Source of the DNA: an uncultured Bacteroides sp.
Lineage (GTDB): Bacteria; Bacteroidota; Bacteroidia; Bacteroidales; Bacteroidaceae
Direction of reading: 5' to 3'
Length of the DNA: 31,607 nt
Assembly (NCBI GenBank): GCA_905197435.1
Contig: CAJJYX010000014.1
Span: 1 to 31,607, forward strand
The position numbers and the translations under genes were made by a program. The stretch's first letter is position 1; each line of letters starts with the position of its first letter. Of the stretch, positions 7,472 through 15,148 are shown one piece after another. The notes beneath the pieces are model-generated. The model was not told where the DNA came from. It saw only the letters and a list, made by a program, of their open reading frames with translations, and searched no databases.

Positions 7472-8029
7472 ATGAAGACTCTATACAATAAATTACATAT
7501 ATCCGGGCAGACTATATTGCTCGTATTCTTTACTCTTTCTGTTCTCTCTTTGGTCTCTTGTGGCAAAGAAACGTTGGACTACAACCATCCGGACGTGAGT
7601 TTGTTTGTCAAGCAGTTGAAGGCTGGCAAATATTCTACCCAAAGTCCGGATGGGTTGAGTAACATGCCCAAGTTTACTTCTGAAGACATAGAAGAATTAT
7701 TGAAGTATGCCGAGGATTTGACGTTCATCTCTTCTTTCCCCTTAGCTCCGGTGTCCTATTCGGCGGGTGGAAAGCTTCGTTTGGGTGAGTGTGTCTTATG
7801 GACGGTAGAAACCATCCGCCTCGGGCATAATGCTTCGATGGGATGCAAGATGGTGCATACGGATGCGGAGAATTATGAAGGCATCTACTTCCTCTCGGAC
7901 GAAGAGGTGCTGGACGCTGCCTCGCGATACCGTCGCTGGTGGGAAACACGTAAATATCCGCGGACGATGTGGACGATTGACCCTTGCTATGACGAACCGC
8001 TTTGCGGAAGTGGATATATGTGGTGGTGA
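7472..8029 (+). CDS. Lipoprotein, DUF4943-like
   Basis: A 185-residue Bacteroidetes lipoprotein. The signal peptide ends in lipobox LVSC (LSVLSLVSCGKETLDYN), so the mature protein starts at Cys30 and should sit in the outer or inner membrane facing the periplasm. The conserved-looking core includes LFVKQLKAGKYSTQSPDG, LLKYAEDLTFISSFPLAPVS, IYFLSDEEVLDAASRYRRWW and the C-terminus DPCYDEPLCGSGYMWW, with three cysteines that might pair. I recognise this as the DUF4943 type, with moderate certainty; its function is unknown. It is 19 bases downstream of the anti-sigma/barrel gene and most likely in the same operon. Confidence 0.72.
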   Translation: MKTLYNKLHISGQTILLVFFTLSVLSLVSCGKETLDYNHPDVSLFVKQLKAGKYSTQSPDGLSNMPKFTSEDIEELLKYAEDLTFISSFPLAPVSYSAGGKLRLGECVLWTVETIRLGHNASMGCKMVHTDAENYEGIYFLSDEEVLDAASRYRRWWETRKYPRTMWTIDPCYDEPLCGSGYMWW

Positions 8030-8089
8030 TGGTATCTTGATAATCAATAGGTATAATTATATATATTAGGTATTAGTAAATCATACTAA

Positions 8090-8772
8090 GTGAAAAGATT
8101 TATACTCTTTTGGGGCTGCTCTATGTGGTAACCTTCCCTTTTTACGCCCAAAACTGGACCCCTCAGGATTCATTGAGGTTGAACCGGTTGTTGAGGGAAG
8201 AAAAGGAGATGAAGCTAAATCCGGAGGCATTGCTGGAACTTGAAATGAACAGTTCCCTGGGTACTCCGAAAGCTGTGATGGACAAGTCATGGATGGATTT
8301 TGATAATTCGCTGCCCGTCATGCCGAAGGCACCCGAGAAAAAGGTTGTGCTTACCTTGCGTCCCTATACTGCCAATACCAAATATAATTGGGATCCCATT
8401 TATCAGAAAAAGATTAAGGTGGATAAAGATACTTGGCGGGGAGATGAATTCTATGCACTTAAGACTCTGATGATTCCCACCAACTGGGCAAAGCATCCGT
8501 TTGATGCCGGCCCGCGTGAGACAGTGGAGCAGATTGAAGCGACCGGTTTGCGCTATCGGGTGACAGAGCGAGCCAATAACATGGCTGTGGGCGGTTGGCA
8601 GGGGACCGGTGGCGGTGGAATTTCTGGTTTGGACATGATGACGCCCTTTACCCGTGAGTTCTGGAACTTCAAAGGTCGTAAGCGTCGTGCACGTACATTG
8701 GAAATTCTGAAGACATACGGAGACTCGACAACAGTCCTGATAAAACAACCGGTGAGACTGATTGTCAAATGA
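8090..8772 (+). CDS. Secreted DUF4858-like protein with an apparent frameshift in its signal peptide
   Basis: The main frame (from TTG at 8110) encodes about 220 residues, beginning inside a signal peptide (GLLYVVTFPFYAQ, then NWTPQDSLRLNRLLREE). No ATG or GTG start is available in this frame. In the frame one base away, GTG at 8090 encodes MKRFILF and then runs into a stop. Adding a single base in the run TTTTGGGG (8108-8115) joins the two into a complete signal peptide, MKRFILFLGLLYVVTFPFYA, ending in AQ. I infer a one-base deletion or a homopolymer sequencing error. The mature part is rich in charged residues, with GGWQGTGGGGISGLDMMTPF near the C-terminus. It resembles Bacteroidetes DUF4858, of unknown function. 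It is the last gene of the sigma-factor operon. Confidence 0.6.
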
Positions 8773-8856
8773 GGGCTTGGCGGACGGATGTCCATTAAAT
8801 TGAACATTCCCCTTCCTTCCTTTGTTCTCTTTTAATAAAACTTTAAAAGAAATAGA

Positions 8857-9807
8857 ATGAATAGAGTTACTTCTCTTTTCGGAATAAAATATCCGATAAT
8901 TCAAGGAGGTATGGTTTGGTGCAGCGGTTGGAGGCTGGCTGCTGCCGTGAGTAATGCAGGTGGCTTGGGTTTGTTGGGGGCCGGGTCCATGCATCCCGAG
9001 ACGTTGCAGGAACACATCAGGAAATGTCGTGCTGCCACCCATCATGCATTTGGAGTGAATATCCCTTTGCTGTATCCCCAAATAGAAGAAATCATGCAGA
9101 TAGTGGCGGATGAAGGAGTGAAGATTGTGTTTACTTCTGCCGGCAGCCCTAAAAAGTGGACAGGCTGGTTGCATGAGCGTGGCATAACTGTGGCGCATGT
9201 GGTTTCCTCTTCCCGTTTTGCGGTGAAGGCAGAGGAAGCAGGGGTAGACGCTGTTGTTGCCGAAGGATTTGAGGCTGGAGGGCACAATGGAAGGGAAGAA
9301 ACCACGACCCTGTGCCTTATACCTGCTGTGCGCGCTGCTACGACGCTTCCGCTGATTGCCGCCGGAGGCATCGCTACCGGTGAGGCAATGCTTGCCGCCC
9401 GTGTATTGGGGGCGGAAGGTGTACAGATAGGGACACGTTTTGCCTTGACAGCGGAGAGTTCCGCGAGTGAGGTGTTCAAGGATTATTGCCTGCATCTGGA
9501 AGAAGGCGATACTCGCTTGCTTTTGAAGAAACTGGCTCCGGTTCGTCTGGTACGCAATAATTTCCGTAGTGCCGTAGAGGCTGCTGAAGCTGTGGGAGCT
9601 ACGGAAGAAGAATTGCGGATTCTTTTAGGCCGCGGCCGTGCCAAGCGGGGTATTTTTGAAGGTGACCTTGAAGAAGGGGAATTGGAAATAGGACAAGTGT
9701 CTGCCTTGCTTCAGGGCAAAGGAATACAGTCTGTGGCGTCGGTTATGCAGGAGCTGGTGGAGGAAAGCAGAAGGGCGTGTGAGAGAATGCAGGAATTGGA
9801 TTCTTGA
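8857..9807 (+). CDS. FMN-dependent nitronate monooxygenase / FabK-like enoyl-ACP reductase
   Basis: A 316-residue TIM-barrel flavoprotein of the nitronate monooxygenase/FabK superfamily. Signatures are the N-terminal KYPIIQGGMVWCSG, the glycine-rich SNAGGLGLLGAGS, the segment AEGFEAGGHNG with the conserved His at residue 143, and the FMN phosphate-binding PLIAAGGIATG...GVQIGTRFALTAES. FabK reduces enoyl-ACP in fatty-acid synthesis; nitronate monooxygenases oxidise alkyl nitronates. The length and the C-terminal extension (LEIGQVSALLQGKGIQSV) fit FabK-type proteins, but sequence alone does not decide the reaction. The gene stands alone, with a strong terminator at 9840-9888. Confidence 0.82.
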   Translation: MNRVTSLFGIKYPIIQGGMVWCSGWRLAAAVSNAGGLGLLGAGSMHPETLQEHIRKCRAATHHAFGVNIPLLYPQIEEIMQIVADEGVKIVFTSAGSPKKWTGWLHERGITVAHVVSSSRFAVKAEEAGVDAVVAEGFEAGGHNGREETTTLCLIPAVRAATTLPLIAAGGIATGEAMLAARVLGAEGVQIGTRFALTAESSASEVFKDYCLHLEEGDTRLLLKKLAPVRLVRNNFRSAVEAAEAVGATEEELRILLGRGRAKRGIFEGDLEEGELEIGQVSALLQGKGIQSVASVMQELVEESRRACERMQELDS

Positions 9808-9839
9808 ATATTCCTATCTTCCGATATCATATAACAGTA

Positions 9840-9888
9840 AAGAAGAGGCTGTCTCATCATCTATTTTGAGACAACCTCTTCTTTTTTT
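9840..9888 (+). terminator. Rho-independent terminator after the FabK-like gene
   Basis: AAGAAGAGGCTGTCTCA (9840-9856) pairs with TGAGACAACCTCTTCTT (9867-9883) with one G-U pair and a 10-base loop, followed by a T-run to 9888. It separates this gene from gadC, which converges on the minus strand. Confidence 0.9.
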
Positions 9889-9907
9889 ATTCTCAGTTTA
9901 TATCCTT

Positions 9908-11512
9908 TTATCCTTTTGGGGGATTGGTTGCATCTTCTGCCGTACTTCCACTTGTGGCAGCATTGCTTGGGCCATTGCTGCCGGCAGTAGCGGTACCGGT
10001 TGCACTACTTGCGGTAGTATTTGTAATTGTAGCACTTTTACCGGCTGTTTGCACAGCGGGTTGCTCTTCCCAATGGAATGGTTCGAAGTTACTGTTCGGG
10101 TCAACCCAGGACGGTTTCTTGGAAGCATAAATAATGAACGGAGCAATCACTACAATCAGTGCGCCGATGATGAGTACAGAGAACCATACAGTGTTACTGC
10201 CCGTTGAAATCTGGCTGGGCGGGATAAAGCTCAGTATGAATGCCAACAATGAACCGCAGAAACCAAGACCACCGATGAGCCACATCAGTCCGTTGCCATT
10301 CTTACCGATACGGAACGGACGGTTCAGCTTCTTCATCTTATAACGCAGTACGATGGCTCCGGAGAACATCAACATATACATGATAAGATAGAGAACTACA
10401 GTCAGCTGTGACAGAATCTGGTAGAAACTCTGTACGGAAGGCATTACCACGAAAAGAAGACTCAACACGGTTACTGCGCCACCTTGTACAAAAAGGATGT
10501 TTTTCTGTACACCCAGTTTGTTGGTCTTTTGGAAGAACGGAGGCATATAGCCGGCTTTTCCTACGGCAAAGATACCTTTGGACGGACCGGCAACCCATGT
10601 CAATACACCTGCCAGCACACCGAATGCCAAAGCGATGGCAATGATGGGTGACAGCCAGGAGGCACGGATGTAATGGAAGTAGTTATCGAAACCTACAAGC
10701 AGACTCTGTGTCAGGCTGATATCTTTGGCCGGGATGATGACGCCCAATGCGAAAGTACCCAATACGAAAATGATTACCGTAATGGCTGCACCGATGAACA
10801 CTGCCTTCGGATAATTCTTGGACGGATTGCTTACGTCTTTTACGTGGATACCGCCCATCTCCATACCGGCATAGAAGAGGAAGATACTGGCAGCAAGCAC
10901 CACGTTGTCGAAGTTCGTCAAATCGGGGAAGAAGCTGCTGTGGAAATCCAGGTTGGAGTGGCCGCCGGTGGCCAGATAAATAATGCCCAAAATAATCAGC
11001 AATGCAGCCGGGATAATGGTTCCGACCAGACCTCCGACTTTTGCTACTTTACCTACCCAGCTCATACCTTTCATGGAGATGAATGTAGCCAGCCAGTAGA
11101 TGATGAGCACGACCACCAGCGAATAGTACTTGTTGTTGGCCAAGGACATGTCGTGCACATCATTCATACCGATAAAGGCGATGGAAACAGCACCGAATGT
11201 CAGTACCGTAGGATACCAGATCGTACTTTCAATCCATTGTACCCAGATGGCGAGGAATCCCATCTTCTTGCCGTAAGCTTCGCCCACCCAGCGGAACACA
11301 CCGCCTTGCTTGTCCTGAAACATGGCAGCCAGTTCCGCAGCGACGAGTGACGTCGGGATAAGGAAGACAATGGCTGCAAATAAGTAGTAGAAGGCCGAAC
11401 TCATTCCATACACGGCCTCGGCTGGTAGTCCACGCAGGGATACTACTGCCGTTACATTCATGATTGCCAGGGTAAACACACCCAGCTTCACTGTTTGTTT
11501 AATATTTGCCAT
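9908..11512 (-). CDS. gadC: Glutamate/gamma-aminobutyrate antiporter GadC
   Basis: A 534-residue APC-superfamily antiporter with about 12 membrane spans. It exchanges external glutamate for cytoplasmic GABA and completes glutamate-dependent acid resistance. The N-terminus (KLGVFTLAIMNVTAVVSLRG) and the unwound TM1 region, plus FQDKQGGVFRWVGEAYGKKM, FYAGMEMGGIHVKDVSNP and GPSKGIFAVGKAGYMPPFF, are typical of GadC. After the last span, residues about 480-534 form a hydrophilic tail whose last 40 residues are almost only Thr, Ser, Ala, Gly and Asn. In E. coli GadC a C-terminal plug closes the channel at neutral pH; whether this different tail does the same is unknown. It is the last gene of the minus-strand gad cluster. 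Confidence 0.93.
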   Translation of the reverse strand: MANIKQTVKLGVFTLAIMNVTAVVSLRGLPAEAVYGMSSAFYYLFAAIVFLIPTSLVAAELAAMFQDKQGGVFRWVGEAYGKKMGFLAIWVQWIESTIWYPTVLTFGAVSIAFIGMNDVHDMSLANNKYYSLVVVLIIYWLATFISMKGMSWVGKVAKVGGLVGTIIPAALLIILGIIYLATGGHSNLDFHSSFFPDLTNFDNVVLAASIFLFYAGMEMGGIHVKDVSNPSKNYPKAVFIGAAITVIIFVLGTFALGVIIPAKDISLTQSLLVGFDNYFHYIRASWLSPIIAIALAFGVLAGVLTWVAGPSKGIFAVGKAGYMPPFFQKTNKLGVQKNILFVQGGAVTVLSLLFVVMPSVQSFYQILSQLTVVLYLIMYMLMFSGAIVLRYKMKKLNRPFRIGKNGNGLMWLIGGLGFCGSLLAFILSFIPPSQISTGSNTVWFSVLIIGALIVVIAPFIIYASKKPSWVDPNSNFEPFHWEEQPAVQTAGKSATITNTTASSATGTATAGSNGPSNAATSGSTAEDATNPPKG

Positions 11513-11615
11513 AAGTTAAGGTTTTAGATGAAAAATATATTCATAATCAGCGTCTATAACAACACTCGGAGGGACTTGTTCCCGTTGGATAAGTGAAAGT
11601 TCCGTTTTTAACTGT

Positions 11616-12371
11616 TCAGGAAGCATCGGCTGTGGGTGTGGGCTTCTGCGTCGTTTTTTTGTAATACTCTTCTTTCTCCTTGTTGCGCCGTTCTACCAAG
11701 CTTGTTACGTACACTGTAAAGATAGGAAACATCATCATGCCCAGCGCAGCCAGCAGTACGGACAGTACCCGTCCGGTAGGAGTGACCGCTATGATATTGG
11801 AGCCTACTGTTGTCACGTCCATAAATGCCCACCACAAAGCATCTCCATATCCTTTGACCAAAGGATTGGGACCATGCTCCATGACATAAAAGGCCAGGCT
11901 GGAAAAATAGACGGTAGCCAGCAGCATGGTGAGATAGGAGACGAACAGTCCTGATGCACGGTTGTATGTCAGCCACCCCACCACAATAGCCATGGCATAC
12001 CCACCTCGAACTAACGGGATAAAACGTAGCATGTATGTTATTTCCGGTGAGAAAGTCCATCCCATATAGGCAATGATATTTTGATAAGGTATGGCTACCA
12101 GTAGGAAAATGAAGTGTGTGGCTACATAGTTTCTTTTTTTTTCTGCCAGAAACCATTCCAGGACAAAGTCTGCCAGGAATAATGCGCATATCCACAACTG
12201 TACCTTCATGTAGACCGACTGTTCATAGAAAGGAATTCCTTTGAATGTGTCGACAGAGATACTGATGACTAAAAATAACGAAAGTATCAGGATGATAACA
12301 TGTAGTATACCATAGATTCCTTTTTCTCGCAATACGAATTCTGATAGAGCCATTTTCATGATGAAGTCCAT
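11616..12371 (-). CDS. Voltage-gated-like cation channel with altered selectivity filter
   Basis: A 251-residue membrane protein (start at MDFIMKMALSEF; Met codons 12 and 18 bases later, or 12407, are alternatives). It has the layout of a small tetrameric six-span cation channel: four N-terminal hydrophobic helices, including RFIPLVRGGYAMAIVVGW in the S4 place, then a two-helix pore unit around residues 165-230. The pore helix DALWWAFMDVTTVG is canonical, but the filter reads TTVGSNIIAVTPTGR where potassium channels have TVGYGDIYPVTPxGR. The GYGD is replaced and the loop is one residue shorter, so K+ selectivity is doubtful. It lies between glsA and gadC, as in other Bacteroides gad clusters. 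It may balance charge during acid stress (inference). Confidence 0.78.
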   Translation of the reverse strand: MDFIMKMALSEFVLREKGIYGILHVIILILSLFLVISISVDTFKGIPFYEQSVYMKVQLWICALFLADFVLEWFLAEKKRNYVATHFIFLLVAIPYQNIIAYMGWTFSPEITYMLRFIPLVRGGYAMAIVVGWLTYNRASGLFVSYLTMLLATVYFSSLAFYVMEHGPNPLVKGYGDALWWAFMDVTTVGSNIIAVTPTGRVLSVLLAALGMMMFPIFTVYVTSLVERRNKEKEEYYKKTTQKPTPTADAS

Positions 12372-12379
12372 TATGAAGT

Positions 12380-12446
12380 ATGAGTTATAAGTTATTTGTT
12401 GACACATGCACCGTATTCAGCAAATAACTCATAGCTTATAACTCAT
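12380..12446. repeat. Interrupted inverted repeat between glsA and the channel gene
   Basis: ATGAGTTATAAG plus TTATTTG (12380-12398) is complementary to CAAATAA plus CTTATAACTCAT (12421-12446), with a 7-base insert (CTCATAG) on one arm. AACTCATAGCT also occurs twice in tandem on the right arm. It is inside the gad transcript and has no T-run. It could be an mRNA-processing or stability hairpin, or a small inserted element. Confidence 0.55.
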
Positions 12447-12458
12447 AGCTAAAAAAAC

Positions 12459-13424
12459 TTATTCGGTAACTGTCACGTTATCGCCATTGAACACACCCAG
12501 ACCGAGCTTGTTCATGATGAATTTTATCGCTAATTGCGCTTTTACGGAGTTGCCCGCTTCGTCCAGGGCAGGAGCGAAGGCAGAGACACCCATAACACCG
12601 GGCAGTACGGCCATTACGCCGCCACCCACACCGCTTTTGGCAGGTATGTCGGCAGTATACATCCAGTCTCCGGAATGTTCATAGAAACCGACGGTAGAAA
12701 TCATTGAAGTGATTTTCGGTGCCAGACCGTTATCAAACACTTTCTGTTTGGTGACGGGGTTTACGCCGTCATTGGCAATGGTTCCTGCAGCGATACTCAG
12801 CTGCTGGGCTGTGATACCCAGAGAGCACTGGCGGGTATAGAGGTCGAGCGCCATGTCCGGATCATCGTAGATACGATTGTAATTTTTCAACAACCAGGCA
12901 ATGGAACGGTTGTTGAAGTTGGTGGCCGTTTCCGATTTGTACAATTCGTCAATGAGTTGTGGGGCGGAGCCGCATAGCTCGGTAATGTTCTGTACGATGG
13001 CATCCCATTTTTTGTCGGAGTTGCCCACCGGTTGCACCATGGAACAGGCAGAAATTGCACCAGCGTTGACCAATGGAGTGGAAGGGTGGTCGTTCTCCAG
13101 CAAGATGGCAATGATGGAGTTGAATGGCAAACCTGTGGCATCGGCTCCGATCATGTCCAGTACTTTCTGTGCACCGTACTGGCGCAAAATAAGGATGACT
13201 GTGTGTACCTTTGAAACGGATTCTATACCGAAGCGATAGTCTGTATCACCGATATTGATGATTTGTCCGTCCATCAGGCAGATGCTGAGCCCGAACAGTT
13301 TGGAGTCGATATTGGCAAGATAGGGAATATAGTCTGCATTTTTGCCACCGGTGTTACTCTTCACCTCATTATAGGCTTCCTGGGCAACTTCCTTGATTTG
13401 TGAAATTGATATTTTCTTTTCCAT
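12459..13424 (-). CDS. glsA: Glutaminase A
   Basis: A 321-residue serine-dependent glutaminase (beta-lactamase-like fold) that hydrolyses glutamine to glutamate and ammonia in the cytoplasm. The start at 13424 (MEKKISISQIKEV) matches family length; the 22 extra residues upstream are not family-like. The catalytic Ser-x-x-Lys is in FGIESVSKVHT (Ser69, Lys72). Other family motifs are PFNSIIAI, PLVNAGAISACSM, NNRSIAWLLKNY and the Gly-rich PAKSGVGGGVMAVLPG near the C-terminus. It lies 95 bases after gadB in the same direction. In this setting it supplies glutamate to GadB, and the ammonia it releases also consumes protons. Confidence 0.95.
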   Translation of the reverse strand: MEKKISISQIKEVAQEAYNEVKSNTGGKNADYIPYLANIDSKLFGLSICLMDGQIINIGDTDYRFGIESVSKVHTVILILRQYGAQKVLDMIGADATGLPFNSIIAILLENDHPSTPLVNAGAISACSMVQPVGNSDKKWDAIVQNITELCGSAPQLIDELYKSETATNFNNRSIAWLLKNYNRIYDDPDMALDLYTRQCSLGITAQQLSIAAGTIANDGVNPVTKQKVFDNGLAPKITSMISTVGFYEHSGDWMYTADIPAKSGVGGGVMAVLPGVMGVSAFAPALDEAGNSVKAQLAIKFIMNKLGLGVFNGDNVTVTE

Positions 13425-13519
13425 ATATAAAAGTATTAAGCGATAGGGAGAAGAGGATAGGTGCAAGTTCATTTCAACGATCCTCCTCACCCTCTCATCC
13501 CTATCACATCATTACATTA

Positions 13520-14956
13520 TCACTTTTTATGTGTGCGGCAACCGTGGTTGAATATTTTGGCTTCCACCGGCAGGTTCTTTTCTTGAACCATGCGGGTAGG
13601 CGTCGGATAGTCAAGCTTTTCCAGTTCGGTGATAGCATTCTTGATGTCACCCAGCAACATGTCTGCCATGTCGCGGCTGAATCCCTGACGAACAACCACA
13701 CGCATAACGACGTAGTCTTCCAGTTTTGAAGGCAGTGTATAGGCGGGCACCATCCAGCCGTGTTGCGACAGCTTGTCCTGCAGGTCATACAGAGTCCATT
13801 TGGCTGTTTTTGCATATTCCGGTTTCAGGTACCAGATGAACAGCGGATTCACAACTTCGTCGGAATAGTTGACGAACGGAGCCATCTTGCCGATTTCGTC
13901 GTGGATGTACTTGGCTACGGTCAGTGAGTTGTACTGTACTTCCTTGTAGCCTTGGAATCCCAAACGGATAAATTGGTAATATTGTCCCAGAATCTGTGCG
14001 GCAGGACGAGAGAAGTTCAGACCTACTTGAGTAATATTGGCACCGAGGTAGTTTACACTGAATGACATTTCTTCGGGCAGATATTCTTTGCCTTTCCAGC
14101 AAACCCAGCCCAAACCCGGATAAACCAGTCCGAACTTATGTCCGCTGACGCTGATGGAAAGTACCCACTTCAGACGGAAATCCCACTTCTTCTCAGGATA
14201 GAGGAACGGAAGGATGAAACCACCGCTGGCAGCATCTACGTGGATAGGAATGTCATAGCCGGTCTTTGCATTATAGGCATCAAGGGCTTTGTCAAGGGCT
14301 TCGACGTCGTCGTTCAGTCCTGTCCATGTAACACCTTGGATAGGTACGATACAGATGGTGTTTTCATCACACATCTTCAGAGCTTCTTCGGGGTCGAGTG
14401 TGGTCTTGTCGAGTGTCAAGGGCACTTCACGCATTTCGATCTGCCACAATTGGGCAAATTTCTCCCATACCACCTGGAAACCGGTTGAAATGACAAAGTT
14501 GGGTTTGTCGAACGGTTTGCCTTGTGCCTGACGTTTCTTGCGCCAGCGCAACCAGGCAGCTACACCACCCAGCATACATGCTTCTGAGGAACCGATGGCA
14601 AGTGCACCTGTTTTCCAGGTTTCCTTTTCGGGGGAGTTCCAAAGGTTGGCAACGATGTTGATACATTTACCGTTCATTACGGCGATGCGCGGATATTCGG
14701 TCTCGTCGATGTAGTTGATGTTGATGGCTTCGTTCATCAGCTTGGTGGCGTAGTCGTCCATATAGGTAGTGACAAATGTAGCCAGATTCAAGCGAGGCTG
14801 CGTTTGGGCAAAGGTCTCGTCTTTTACCATTTGGTAAGCGATTTCCGGGGTAGTGGGGCCGTCGGGAATTTTTTCTACCGGTGAGGGTTGCAACATACGG
14901 TTTGAACCGAATACGTCAGTCTTTGCATCTCCTTTTCTGAAATTCAAATCTTCCAT
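13520..14956 (-). CDS. gadB: Glutamate decarboxylase
   Basis: A 478-residue PLP-dependent decarboxylase that converts glutamate to GABA and CO2, using up one cytoplasmic proton. The PLP lysine is in SVSGHKFGLVYPGLGWV (Lys274), and the ring-stacking Asp is in HVDAASGGF (Asp241). The N-terminus (FGSNRMLQPSPVEKIPDG) and the C-terminal segment ending in HGCRTHKK fit the bacterial GadA/GadB group, whose C-terminal histidine helps pH gating in E. coli. It is the first gene of the cluster gadB-glsA-channel-gadC. A strong hairpin (14984-15002) lies in its leader. Confidence 0.97.
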   Translation of the reverse strand: MEDLNFRKGDAKTDVFGSNRMLQPSPVEKIPDGPTTPEIAYQMVKDETFAQTQPRLNLATFVTTYMDDYATKLMNEAININYIDETEYPRIAVMNGKCINIVANLWNSPEKETWKTGALAIGSSEACMLGGVAAWLRWRKKRQAQGKPFDKPNFVISTGFQVVWEKFAQLWQIEMREVPLTLDKTTLDPEEALKMCDENTICIVPIQGVTWTGLNDDVEALDKALDAYNAKTGYDIPIHVDAASGGFILPFLYPEKKWDFRLKWVLSISVSGHKFGLVYPGLGWVCWKGKEYLPEEMSFSVNYLGANITQVGLNFSRPAAQILGQYYQFIRLGFQGYKEVQYNSLTVAKYIHDEIGKMAPFVNYSDEVVNPLFIWYLKPEYAKTAKWTLYDLQDKLSQHGWMVPAYTLPSKLEDYVVMRVVVRQGFSRDMADMLLGDIKNAITELEKLDYPTPTRMVQEKNLPVEAKIFNHGCRTHKK

Positions 14957-14983
14957 ATAAATAAGTTTTTAAAAGGTTTAGGT

Positions 14984-15002
14984 GGCGGGGCTTTTCCCCG
15001 CC
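14984..15002 (-). promoter_or_regulatory. GC-rich hairpin in the gadB leader
   Basis: On the minus strand GGCGGGG pairs with CCCCGCC around a 5-base loop (AAAAG), 28 bases before the gadB start. It is the most GC-rich element in an otherwise AT-rich leader. No U-run follows, so it is not a simple attenuator. It may affect mRNA stability or translation of gadB. Confidence 0.5.
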
Positions 15003-15148
15003 GAATTTCCCACAACAACGGGGTTTGCGGATGAAAGTTTCTTGGTTTTACATTATTTGGCGTTTATTAAAGGGCAGAACAGTAAAATATTAAAGAACGA
15101 ACATTCTAAGGGGCGTTTTGTTGTTCTCACATTATTCATTTAATTAAT

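Noticed and set aside
8287..9495. A 402-codon minus-strand open frame opposite the DUF4858-like and FabK-like genes
   Set aside because: It spans two confident plus-strand genes, and its product is Cys/His/Ser-rich without family likeness; typical antisense shadow.
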